NCBI RefSeq assembly: GCF_025857195.1
Contig: NZ_CP109787.1
Coordinates: forward strand, 2,731,501-2,795,500
DNA: 64,000 nt
Direction of reading: 5' to 3'
Source: Leisingera thetidis
GTDB lineage: Bacteria > Pseudomonadota > Alphaproteobacteria > Rhodobacterales > Rhodobacteraceae
Shown: one piece after another, positions 11,549 through 19,467 of the stretch
Position numbering within the stretch: the first letter of the stretch is position 1
How the letters are laid out: every line of letters begins with the position of its first letter
Made by a program: the position numbers and the translations under genes
Notes under the pieces: generated by a model
What the model was told of the DNA's origin: nothing
What the model saw: the letters and a program-made list of their open reading frames with translations, nothing else
Database searches by the model: none

Positions 11549-13378
11549 TTATTCGGCCGGTGCGCTTTCCGCGGCCTTCTCACGCTGTCCGTCGCGGAAC
11601 AGCGCCTTGGCCAGCGCCACGCACATCAGGCCCATGACCATGGTGAACGGCAGCGCGCCGATGATCATCGCGCTCTTCAGCGCTTCCATCGGGTCTGCAC
11701 CGCCATTGGTCTTGCCTGCGAACAGCAGGGTGCCGATGACCGCGGTCAGGATCAGACCCCAGACGATCTTGTGCTTGTTGCCGATGTTCTGGTCGCCGCC
11801 GGACATGATGGTGTTCATCACCAGGATGCCGGAGTCCGCCGAGGTGACCAGGAAGGTCATGATCAGCACCACGCACATGATGGTAATGCCGGACAGCAGC
11901 CCGCCGTCGATCATGCTTTGCAGGGTGACGAACAGCTTGGCGGTGTTCGATGCGCCGATGATCGCGCCTTCTGCTGCGCCGCTGAGTTCCAGATCGATGG
12001 CGGTGCCGCCCAGGATGGCCATCCAGGCAAAGCAGACCATCGCCGGTGCCAGCACGCAGCCGATGATGAACTCGCGCACCGAGCGGCCGCGGGAAATGCG
12101 GGCCAGGAACAAGCCGACGAAGGGCGAGAACGCGATCCACCAGGCCCAGTAGAAAGTGGTCCAGCCTGCCTGCCAGCCGAACTGACGGCCCGGCTCGCCG
12201 GCCGCATAGGCTGCCGACAGAACGTCGTCGGACAGGGCCGCCGCTTCGCCTTCCAGGCCGGCCTTGAAGCCGTCGAAGGACCCCCATGCATTGGTTGCAC
12301 CGCTGCGCAGCGCATCGGCATAAGGCGCCGCTTCGGCAGGCAGCGCCGCCGAGAACTCAGCCGCCGACTGCGGGCCGTAGGGGCCGAAGCTCAGCGAGGC
12401 GAAGTGCAGGATGTAATCGACCAAGGCCGACGCATAGGTGGTCATTGCGAACATGAAGGAGCCGAAGACCACGAAGGTCAGCAGCAGCAGGATCGACAGA
12501 ACCAGGTTCAGGTTCGACAGGTACTTCACGCCGCGGCCGACGCCGGACACCGCCGAGATGATCGACAGGCCCATGATGGCGAACAGGCCGGCCAGCAGGC
12601 CAACGGTGCCCGGAGCCGGAGCATCGCCGCTCATGTCCATCATCCATTCCATGCCGGTGATGGCATAGACCCCGTCCACGAACTGCGACACGCCAAAGCC
12701 GATGGTGACCGACACGCCCAGGATGGTGGCGACCACGCCGAGCACGTCGACGACATGGCCCAGGAAGCCGTTCATCAGCCTGCCGAACAGCGGTGTCAGC
12801 GCGGTGCGGATGGTCAGCGGCATATCGCGGGTATAGGCGTAATAGGCCAGCGACAGGCCGGTCACCACATAGATCGCCCAGGCATGGAAGCCGTAATGCA
12901 GGAACGTGTAGCGGAAGCCGGATTGAATGGCTTCTTCGGTGTTGGGCGCAACTTCCTGCGCCAGCACCACCGGGTTGGAGCCCCACAGGCCGAGCGGCTC
13001 AGCGGTGGCAAAGACCATCAGGCCAACGCCCAGACCGGCGCCGAACATCATCGAGAACCAGGAGAAGTCCGAAAACTCCTTTTCTGCACCCGGAGCCCCC
13101 ATGATCCGCTTGCCGGTTTGCGGCAATGCGGCGACCACAAACAGGAAAAAGGCGAAGAAGCCGACGATGACGATGTAGAAGGCGTTGAAATCCTCCAGGA
13201 TGCGCCAGTTCAGGCTGCCCAGAACGCCGGTGGCGTTTGCGGGCCACACCAGCGCCCAGAGAACCAGCGCGACCATGATCCCCTTGCTGAGCAAGGCGAT
13301 CTCGACGCTGTGCCCCTTGTAGAAGCCACCGTCGGAGGTCTTGATCTCCAGATCGGTAAAAGGTTGTTTGATAGACAT
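11549..13378 (-). CDS. BCCT-family betaine/choline/carnitine/DMSP transporter
   Basis: A 609-residue secondary transporter with about twelve hydrophobic helices. It carries the BCCT landmarks GAGLGVGLMVFATAEPLG, a Trp-rich helix with WAWWIAFSPFVGLFLARISRGRSVREF, and GILVMNTIMSGG. The start ATG at 13376-13378 follows GGGAGGAAACGC; an earlier start would lack a ribosome site. Family members import quaternary ammonium or sulphonium solutes with sodium or protons. It sits upstream of the Ldh2/DUF3726/M19-like/aldehyde-dehydrogenase genes on the opposite side of a LysR gene, so it probably brings in their substrate. DMSP (as for DddT), glycine betaine or a proline-betaine-like compound are all possible. 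Confidence 0.93.
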   Translation of the reverse strand: MSIKQPFTDLEIKTSDGGFYKGHSVEIALLSKGIMVALVLWALVWPANATGVLGSLNWRILEDFNAFYIVIVGFFAFFLFVVAALPQTGKRIMGAPGAEKEFSDFSWFSMMFGAGLGVGLMVFATAEPLGLWGSNPVVLAQEVAPNTEEAIQSGFRYTFLHYGFHAWAIYVVTGLSLAYYAYTRDMPLTIRTALTPLFGRLMNGFLGHVVDVLGVVATILGVSVTIGFGVSQFVDGVYAITGMEWMMDMSGDAPAPGTVGLLAGLFAIMGLSIISAVSGVGRGVKYLSNLNLVLSILLLLTFVVFGSFMFAMTTYASALVDYILHFASLSFGPYGPQSAAEFSAALPAEAAPYADALRSGATNAWGSFDGFKAGLEGEAAALSDDVLSAAYAAGEPGRQFGWQAGWTTFYWAWWIAFSPFVGLFLARISRGRSVREFIIGCVLAPAMVCFAWMAILGGTAIDLELSGAAEGAIIGASNTAKLFVTLQSMIDGGLLSGITIMCVVLIMTFLVTSADSGILVMNTIMSGGDQNIGNKHKIVWGLILTAVIGTLLFAGKTNGGADPMEALKSAMIIGALPFTMVMGLMCVALAKALFRDGQREKAAESAPAE

Positions 13379-13454
13379 GCGTTTCCTCCCGTTTCGCACG
13401 TGCCGCACCGGGGTGCGGATTTTCCGGCGGATTGCGGTCCCGCCGGGATTGGCG

Positions 13455-14465
13455 TCAGCCCATGAGGGCTTTGATCCTGTTCAGCGTAGCCACGCTGACC
13501 GCGACGCCATCGGTCCGGGCCTTGATCCGCTTGGCGCGGCGCCCGTCTCCGGGCAGGTGTGCGCCGGCTTGCCCGCGCACCGCTTCTACGATCCCGGCCA
13601 TTCCCGCACCAAATGCGTCATTTGATGTCGCCGCCGGGTCGATTGCGATGAACATTTGGCCGGTTTTCGGCGGTCCGCCCGCGGTGCCGGAGAACGGCGA
13701 GGCATTGATGCCAAGGGTGGCACCGGTCAGCGCGGCGGCCATGACTTCAGTCAGCAGCGCCACGCCGACGCCTTTGTAGCCGCCCGACGGCGCCATCGAC
13801 CCCTTGAGGCCTGCCTCCGGATCGGTGGTCGGATTGCCATCGGCATCCAGCGCCCAGCCCAGCGGGATCTCCCTGCCCTCGCGGGCGTGTTTCATCACCT
13901 CGCTCTTGGCGATGGTGCTGGCGCTCTGGTCGATCAGCAGTTCCGGCTCGCCGTCCTCGCCCGGCACCGCAACCGAGAACGGGTTGGTGCCGACGACAGG
14001 CTTGCTGCCGCCCGAGGGCGCGATGGAGGCTGGCGCGTTGGTAAAGCCCAGACCCACCAGCCCGGCGCGGGCCAGGCGGGCGGTGTGATAGCCCAGCACG
14101 CCGCAGTTGTAGCTGTTGCGGACCGCCAGCACCGCGATGCCTTGCTCGCGGGCCGCGGGGATCAGCGCCTCGAACCCCATGTCGATGGCCGCATGGGCAA
14201 AGCCGGTGGCCGCATCCGCCGCCACCACGCCGGGGCGCGGGCGGGCAATGGCCGGAACCGCCTGCCCGTCCACCTTGCCGCATTGCACATGCTCGGCGTA
14301 GATCGGAATATAAGCCAGCCCGTGGCTGGCCACCCCGTCCGCTTCGGTGGCCGCGGTGGCCACCGCCAGCGGCCGCGCGTTGGCCTCGGAGGTGCCTGCC
14401 GCCACCAGGGCGCGGAAGGAGAGATCCTCGATCTCGGCAAGGGTCAGGGTTCTGGTTTCGGTCAT
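13455..14465 (-). CDS. Ldh2/malate dehydrogenase-family NAD(P)-dependent oxidoreductase
   Basis: A 336-residue member of the LDH2/MDH2 family, which is unrelated to Rossmann-fold lactate dehydrogenases. Visible landmarks are the ASHGLAYIP block with the conserved His, the GVLGYHTARLA segment, and the cofactor-binding GGSKPVVGTNPFSVAVP. Relatives act on malate, lactate, sulfolactate, ureidoglycolate, diketogulonate or cyclic imines such as pyrroline-2-carboxylate. The neighbouring ketoglutarate-semialdehyde-type dehydrogenase makes an oxo-acid or imino-acid step plausible, but the substrate cannot be read from sequence. It starts at ATG 14463-14465, downstream of DUF3726, and shares a transcript direction with the genes to 17779. 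Confidence 0.88.
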   Translation of the reverse strand: MTETRTLTLAEIEDLSFRALVAAGTSEANARPLAVATAATEADGVASHGLAYIPIYAEHVQCGKVDGQAVPAIARPRPGVVAADAATGFAHAAIDMGFEALIPAAREQGIAVLAVRNSYNCGVLGYHTARLARAGLVGLGFTNAPASIAPSGGSKPVVGTNPFSVAVPGEDGEPELLIDQSASTIAKSEVMKHAREGREIPLGWALDADGNPTTDPEAGLKGSMAPSGGYKGVGVALLTEVMAAALTGATLGINASPFSGTAGGPPKTGQMFIAIDPAATSNDAFGAGMAGIVEAVRGQAGAHLPGDGRRAKRIKARTDGVAVSVATLNRIKALMG

Positions 14466-14477
14466 TTGGACGCCTCT

Positions 14478-15107
14478 TCAGTCATTGTCCGACAGCCCGG
14501 CACCGGCGCCCAGAAGGCGCGACTGCTCGGTGGCCGGAGCGTAGGTTTTATGGGCAAAGCGGTTGAGAACGGCCCAGGCCGCCTCAGCCGGTTCGGCGCG
14601 GGTTCGGAGCGGGCCGCCGGCTGCCAGGCTGCCGCCGGCGCGGACGGTCAGAACGGCGGCGCTTTCCGGCAGTGCGCCTTCAATCTGCAAGCCTGCAGCA
14701 TCGGTTACGGCCTGAAAGCCCTCGCCCTCCACGGTGACGCAAACGCCAAGCTGGCGCGCGGCCAGCGCAGCAAAGGCCAGGATCAGCACAGGCTGGGCAA
14801 CCGGCCCCATTTTCAATGGCCCGTGCTGCAGCTGTGCCGCGCAATCCGACAGGGCGGCGCCGCTTGCCAGCGGGCACAGCCGCACCTTGGCCAGCCAGTC
14901 GCCGTCCAGGCCTTGCGGCACATGGGCCGGAAGATCCGCCGCATACCCGGCCTCCAGCAGCCCGGCCAGCACCGCGGCCCCGTCCAGCCCCTGCGCGCAC
15001 AGCCAGCGGGTGGCCTTTGCGGCCTCCTCGGCCAGGCCCCAGTCATAGCCGGCTCCGCGGGCGGCGCGTTTGGCGGTGGCTTCCACTTCGTTCAGCGCAT
15101 AGCTCAT
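14478..15107 (-). CDS. DUF3726-family protein of unknown function
   Basis: A 209-residue soluble protein without signal peptide or membrane helix. Its N-terminus (YALNEVEATAKRAARGAGYDWGLAEEAAK) is what I remember as the signature of DUF3726. The ATG at 15105-15107 overlaps the stop of the upstream 562-residue gene by four bases (ATGA), so the two are translationally coupled and likely act together. No catalytic motif is recognisable. Its fixed place between a dehydrogenase and the 562-residue protein suggests a subunit or assembly role in one catabolic step, which is inference. Confidence 0.8.
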   Translation of the reverse strand: MSYALNEVEATAKRAARGAGYDWGLAEEAAKATRWLCAQGLDGAAVLAGLLEAGYAADLPAHVPQGLDGDWLAKVRLCPLASGAALSDCAAQLQHGPLKMGPVAQPVLILAFAALAARQLGVCVTVEGEGFQAVTDAAGLQIEGALPESAAVLTVRAGGSLAAGGPLRTRAEPAEAAWAVLNRFAHKTYAPATEQSRLLGAGAGLSDND

Positions 15108-16792
15108 TGGTCTGCCTCCGGATAGACCCACAGGTCGGCGTTGGCGGTGGTCAGGTCCTCAGGATAGGGAGCGCCTGCATACATGCAGATCCGCACCCAG
15201 CGGTCGGAGCGCGGGTCGAAATGGGTGGCGCCGAAGAACGACAGCTTGGCCCGCAGCATGTCGACCGGCAGCACCCGGTCGCTGATGGTGTTGCTGCGGA
15301 TCTCGCCATAAGGCGCCAGCCGGCTCATCTGCGCCCGGCGCACGGTGTGGCGGTGCTCGGGGTGGCGCAGCAGGAATGCCGCAATGGGCTCTGCGTCATC
15401 CCAGCCGGCCAGCGCCGCATGGGCGGCGGCCGCATCGCGGGCCGGTGCCAGCGGCTGTTCGTAATTGGCGATCGGCTCGTCGAACCGCTCGCCCATCCGC
15501 GGCTCCAGCTTCTCCTCCGAGACATACCAGGCCCGGGCGCAGTTTTCGCGGGCGCTCCAGTCCAGATCCAGCGCCCAGGCAAAGCTGTTCTCGATCAGCT
15601 CCCGCAACTGGGCAACCGGCATTGCGCCCTCGATGATGAAGGCGTCCTTGTTGGCATCGGCCATGCAGTCAGACAGCCCGTCCACAAGGTCCGCATAGGG
15701 TTCAAGGATCAGTGAGGCAGCCAGTTCCTGCCCCTCCAGGCCCAAGGCTGTCTCGCTCCAGCGGATCAGCCGGTCCCAAGGATGGTCGTTGAGCAGATCG
15801 TCTGCCGCCGTCCAAGCGGCCAGGGCCTCAAGATCCTTGTGAAGGCTTGCCAGCTTTTCAATCTGCGCTGGGTGTTCCGAATGCCAGCGCGCGGCCGACA
15901 GTTCGCTCCGCCGCAGCATCCGGCGGAAACAGGCGGCTTCCTGCGCGCTGGCGGTTTCAACCGAGCGCACCCGGGCAATCGCCTCTTCCCGTGCCGCAAT
16001 CCAGTTGTTGAACAGCACCGGGTGGTTGACGATATAGGGCGCCATCCCGAGGCCGGTGGAATTGCCGATCCCCAGCCGCCGCGCCGTTTCCGGCGCCAGC
16101 GGCACGGCGTTTTTGCCGCCTTTGGCGCGGGCCATGTGCTCGACCAGATCGCGGACAAAGGCGCGGGTCAGGTAGACCGACAGCATCTCGGCCTGGAACG
16201 GCGCGCTGAGTTCGGGGCGGTCGGCAATCGCTTCGCGGTCGGCGGCGCCCAGCTTGCCGGAGCCGTAGACGGCGGTTGTGCGCATCAGGTAACCGACGGC
16301 CTCCACCTGCGCCGGGTCGGGCTGCTGCCCCTGCGACAGCGCCTCGACAAAATGCGCCCACAGCCGCACCGAGCGGTTGGCGCGGGAGACCGACAGGGAT
16401 TTGTCATTGACCCGGCCCGCCTCCTGATAGGGCACGTTTTTCGACAGGCGCTCAATGTCGGCATCCGTTGGCACCCCGTCGAACAGGGTGAAGGTCGCAT
16501 CCCAGGCGGTGGCAATCACCCGGTCCGACCGCATTTCCGGCGGCAGATCGTGGGCAAAGGCGATCAGGGAATAGGTCCGCGCGGGGCCGGTGGCGGTATA
16601 GACCGCCACGCCGACGCCGTTGCAATCGATATCGAACTTGGGGCGCGCAAAGCTCCAGTTTTCCCGGGCCATGCGCCGTGTCAGCACCCGCATGAAGCTG
16701 AGGCGGCACTGGTGCAGGGAGCCGAGCCGGCTGAGGCGCATCACCTGCGCCGGGTCTCGTCGTGATATCGTTGTCTGCGCGGTTGTTTCCAT
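15104..16792 (-). CDS. Conserved 562-residue protein of unknown function in a betaine-type operon
   Basis: A long soluble protein that I do not recognise. It has no signal peptide and no membrane helix. The N-terminal third is basic, with MRLSRLGSLHQCRLSFMRVL near residue 18, and includes an SRANRSVRLWAHFVEAL segment. The C-terminal part carries DRWVRICMYAG and a DLWVYPE end. There are only two or three Cys residues and no obvious cofactor motif. It starts at ATG 16790-16792, three bases after the M19-like gene, and overlaps DUF3726 at its 3' end. The tight packing on both sides makes a dedicated role in the operon likely. An alpha-helical enzyme or scaffold is as far as I would go. Confidence 0.75.
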   Translation of the reverse strand: METTAQTTISRRDPAQVMRLSRLGSLHQCRLSFMRVLTRRMARENWSFARPKFDIDCNGVGVAVYTATGPARTYSLIAFAHDLPPEMRSDRVIATAWDATFTLFDGVPTDADIERLSKNVPYQEAGRVNDKSLSVSRANRSVRLWAHFVEALSQGQQPDPAQVEAVGYLMRTTAVYGSGKLGAADREAIADRPELSAPFQAEMLSVYLTRAFVRDLVEHMARAKGGKNAVPLAPETARRLGIGNSTGLGMAPYIVNHPVLFNNWIAAREEAIARVRSVETASAQEAACFRRMLRRSELSAARWHSEHPAQIEKLASLHKDLEALAAWTAADDLLNDHPWDRLIRWSETALGLEGQELAASLILEPYADLVDGLSDCMADANKDAFIIEGAMPVAQLRELIENSFAWALDLDWSARENCARAWYVSEEKLEPRMGERFDEPIANYEQPLAPARDAAAAHAALAGWDDAEPIAAFLLRHPEHRHTVRRAQMSRLAPYGEIRSNTISDRVLPVDMLRAKLSFFGATHFDPRSDRWVRICMYAGAPYPEDLTTANADLWVYPEADQ

Positions 16793-16795
16793 GAC

Positions 16796-17779
16796 CTATC
16801 CCTTTGGGCCAAAGTTTTCGGCAAAGAACCGGTACCAGTTCCCGCCCATGATGCCGCTCACCTCGTCATCGTTCATGCCCGTCGCGCGAAGGCCCTCTTC
16901 GATGTTTCCAAAGTCGCGGTTGTCCTTGAACCAGCTGGGCATTTCCGGGAAGCCCGGAGCGGCGGCTGATCCTTCGCCGTAATCGATTTCCTTGCTCCAG
17001 CGGCCGACCCGCATCCATTCGACGACGCTGTCGGGCTGGTCCTGGCAGAGATCGGTGCCAATGCCCAAGTGCTCCACCCCGTATTTGTCGGCGGTGCGGG
17101 CGATCATCCCGCAGAAGCTTTCAAGCGTGCAGTTGGACTTGTCCTTGAGGTGATGCGGATAAACCGAGAAGCCCAGCATGCCGCCGTGGCCGGTCACCGC
17201 GCGGATCACATCGTCCTTCTTGTTGCGCAGGGCGGGCGACCATTCATGCGGGTTGGCATGGGTGATGGCGATGGGGCGGCTGGAGATCTCCGCCGCCTCG
17301 ATGGTGGAGCGGTCGGCGGAATGGCTCATGTCGACCACCAGGCCGACGCGGTTCATCTCCTTGATGACCTGCTTGCCCATCCGGGTCAGCCCCATGTCCT
17401 CGGCCTCGTAACAGCCCGTGGCCAGCAGCGACTGGTTGTTGTAGGTGAGCTGCATGAAGCGCGCACCAAGGGTGTGCAGGATCTCGACCAGGCCGATGTC
17501 GTCCTCCATCGGCGACGGGTTCTGGAAGCCGAAGAACACCGCAGTGCGCCCCGTTTCCCGCGCCGTGTCGATGTCGGAGGCCCACTGCCCCTTCATTATC
17601 AGGTCCGGGTACTGCTCGAACCAGCGGTTCCACTTCTCGAAGTTCAGAACCGTCTCGCGGAAGTTCTCGTGGTAGGCGATGGTGACCTGGATCGCGTCCA
17701 CGCCGCCTTCCCGCAGCTGGCGGAAGATTTTCTCTGACCAGTTGGCATATTGCAGGCAATCGATACGGTATCCGGTCAT
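16796..17779 (-). CDS. M19 (membrane dipeptidase)-like protein lacking key metal ligands
   Basis: A 327-residue member of the renal dipeptidase (M19) fold. The two C-side histidines of the metal site are kept (His153 in DMSHS, His174 in AITHANP). The N-terminal D-G-H-x-D pair is replaced by IDCLQY (residues 6-11), and the bridging Glu of the V-E-G-G motif reads GFQN (residues 84-87). From memory, the dipeptidase-annotated gene in Pseudomonas glycine betaine/dimethylglycine clusters shows similar changes. Ordinary dipeptide hydrolysis is therefore doubtful; a different role in betaine breakdown is more likely. It is followed by the 562-residue gene after three bases. Confidence 0.82.
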   Translation of the reverse strand: MTGYRIDCLQYANWSEKIFRQLREGGVDAIQVTIAYHENFRETVLNFEKWNRWFEQYPDLIMKGQWASDIDTARETGRTAVFFGFQNPSPMEDDIGLVEILHTLGARFMQLTYNNQSLLATGCYEAEDMGLTRMGKQVIKEMNRVGLVVDMSHSADRSTIEAAEISSRPIAITHANPHEWSPALRNKKDDVIRAVTGHGGMLGFSVYPHHLKDKSNCTLESFCGMIARTADKYGVEHLGIGTDLCQDQPDSVVEWMRVGRWSKEIDYGEGSAAAPGFPEMPSWFKDNRDFGNIEEGLRATGMNDDEVSGIMGGNWYRFFAENFGPKG

Positions 17780-17807
17780 TCAAGCACCTCGGTTTTCAAA
17801 GTCCAGC

Positions 17808-17873
17808 ACCCGGCCTTCAGGCAGCGGGCAGGAAGCGCCCGCCTCAGGGGAAACGAGGAGGACGGGCGCTTCC
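17808..17873. repeat. GC-rich intergenic palindrome, REP-like copy C
   Basis: An 11-bp perfect stem, GGAAGCGCCCG (17831-17841) with CGGGCGCTTCC (17863-17873), carries inner CCTC and GAGG arms. It lies in the 137-base gap between the aldehyde dehydrogenase and M19-like genes. Its AGCGCCCG-CCTC arms resemble copies A and B near 3150 and 6850. It may also attenuate read-through between the two genes. Confidence 0.5.
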
Positions 17874-17916
17874 GCAAACTGGCAGGCCGGTATCCGGCGC
17901 TGCCAAGGTTTCACTC

Positions 17917-19362
17917 TCAGACCGGCTTGCCGGCGCTGATGTAGGCGGTCTTGACGGTGGTGTAGAACTCCGCCGCCGCCTTGCCCTGCTCGCGCGGGCC
18001 ATAGGAGCTGTCGCCGCGGCCGCCGAAAGGCACGTGGTAGTCGGTGCCTGCGGTCGGCAGGTTGACGGTGACGACACCGGTGCGCGCGTTGCGGCGGAAA
18101 TGGGTGGCGCGGGCGAGCGAAGTGGTCACGATGCCCGAGGTCAGGCCGAAGTTGGTGTCGTTCACCACGCTCAGCGCCTCGTCGTAGCTGCCGACCTTGA
18201 TCACGCTGGTCAGCGGCGCGAACATTTCCTCGCGATTGATGCGCATGTCGTTGGTGGTGTTCAGGAACACGCCCGGCGACATGTAGAAGCCCTCGTGCGG
18301 CATCTCCAGGCGCTGGCCGCCGCAGGCCAGCTCGGCGCCTTCGGATTTACCCAGATCGGCATAGGCCAGGTTCTCGTTCAGCTGCTGCTCGCTGACCACT
18401 GGCCCCATCTGCACGCCCGCTTCCAGCGCGTGGCCCACTTTCATGGCCTGTGCCCCGGCGACAAGCTTGTCGACAAAGGCATCGTGAACGGCCGCGTGGA
18501 CCACGAGCCGGGAGGAAGCGGTGCATTTCTGGCCGGTGCCGCCGAAGGCGCCGCCCAGCGCCAGGGTGACGGCCAGGTCCAGGTCGGCGTCGTCCATCAC
18601 CGCCAGCGCGTTCTTGGAGCCCATCTCCATCTGCACTTTGGTCAGGTTCTGGATCGCCGCGGCGGCGATGCCCTTGCCCACCGGCACCGAGCCGGTGAAG
18701 GAGATCGCGTTCACCTTGGGGCTTTCGACCAGGCGCTGGCCGATCGAGCGGCCCGAGCCCATGACCAGCGAGAACAGGCCTTTGGGAATGTCCTGGCGTG
18801 CGATGATTTCGGTCAGGGCCACGGCAGAGGCCGGGGTGATGTTGGCGGGCTTCCAGACCACGGCGTTGCCGTAGCACAGCGCCGGCGCGATTTTCCACGA
18901 AGCGGTGGCGGTCGGGAAATTCCAGGGGGAGATGATGGCGACCACACCCACCGCCTCGCGGCGCACGTCCACCTCGATATCGGGGCGCACGGAGTCGGCG
19001 TTTTCACCGATCTGGCGCAGGCATTCGGCGGCGTAATAGGTGAAGAACTGGCCGGCGCGGTAGACTTCGCCCTTGCCCTCGGCCAGCGGCTTGCCTTCTT
19101 CGCGCGACAGCAGCGTGCCCAGCTCCTCGGCTCGGGCCATCAGCTCGTTGCCGATGTTCATCAGAACCGCCTGCTTGCGCTCCAGCCCGTAAGCCGCCCA
19201 TTCCCGCTGTGCAACCTGCGCCTGGTCCAGCGTTGCCTCCAGCTGATCGGCGCTGGCCTGGGCAAACATGCCGACCAGATCGCTCAGATCCGACGGGTTG
19301 CGGTTTTCGATTTCGCTTTCGCCAGCCAGCCATTCGCCGGCAATCAGGTTCAATTTGGTCAC
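17917..19362 (-). CDS. Aldehyde dehydrogenase, ketoglutarate-semialdehyde type
   Basis: NAD(P)-dependent aldehyde dehydrogenase of 481 residues from a GTG at 19360-19362. An in-frame ATG at 19434 would add 24 unlike residues and run through the divergent promoter. Catalytic elements are visible: the oxyanion Asn in ISPWNFP, the general-base Glu in MEMGSKN and the nucleophile Cys in GQKCTASSR. The N-terminal IAGEWLAGE and the overall pattern suggest 2-oxoglutarate semialdehyde dehydrogenases, which end hydroxyproline and sugar-acid pathways. Succinate-semialdehyde or betaine-aldehyde activity cannot be excluded. It is divergent from a LysR gene that probably regulates it. Confidence 0.88.
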   Translation of the reverse strand: MTKLNLIAGEWLAGESEIENRNPSDLSDLVGMFAQASADQLEATLDQAQVAQREWAAYGLERKQAVLMNIGNELMARAEELGTLLSREEGKPLAEGKGEVYRAGQFFTYYAAECLRQIGENADSVRPDIEVDVRREAVGVVAIISPWNFPTATASWKIAPALCYGNAVVWKPANITPASAVALTEIIARQDIPKGLFSLVMGSGRSIGQRLVESPKVNAISFTGSVPVGKGIAAAAIQNLTKVQMEMGSKNALAVMDDADLDLAVTLALGGAFGGTGQKCTASSRLVVHAAVHDAFVDKLVAGAQAMKVGHALEAGVQMGPVVSEQQLNENLAYADLGKSEGAELACGGQRLEMPHEGFYMSPGVFLNTTNDMRINREEMFAPLTSVIKVGSYDEALSVVNDTNFGLTSGIVTTSLARATHFRRNARTGVVTVNLPTAGTDYHVPFGGRGDSSYGPREQGKAAAEFYTTVKTAYISAGKPV

Positions 19363-19420
19363 GGTTCGGCCCCAGATGCTGAATTTCGGATTTACAGCAG
19401 GATGGACTTCGCGCCTTCCA

Positions 19421-19464
19421 TCAGTCAAACTCAATTAACTGAACGCAACTTCAATATTATTGAA
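19421..19464. promoter_or_regulatory. Candidate LysR operator in the aldehyde dehydrogenase-LysR intergenic region
   Basis: A perfect palindrome TTCAA-N5-TTGAA at 19450-19464 lies three bases before the LysR start. A second inverted pair TCAGT-N12-ACTGA lies at 19421-19442. Both fit the dyad symmetry of LysR binding sites and the first would allow autorepression. Confidence 0.5.
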
Positions 19465-19467
19465 ATC

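Noticed and set aside
10444..11583. N-terminal extension of the tandem CoA transferase to 1201 residues
   Set aside because: The added 380 residues are antisense to the LysR gene and have no family resemblance; the ATG at 10443 starts the conserved fold.
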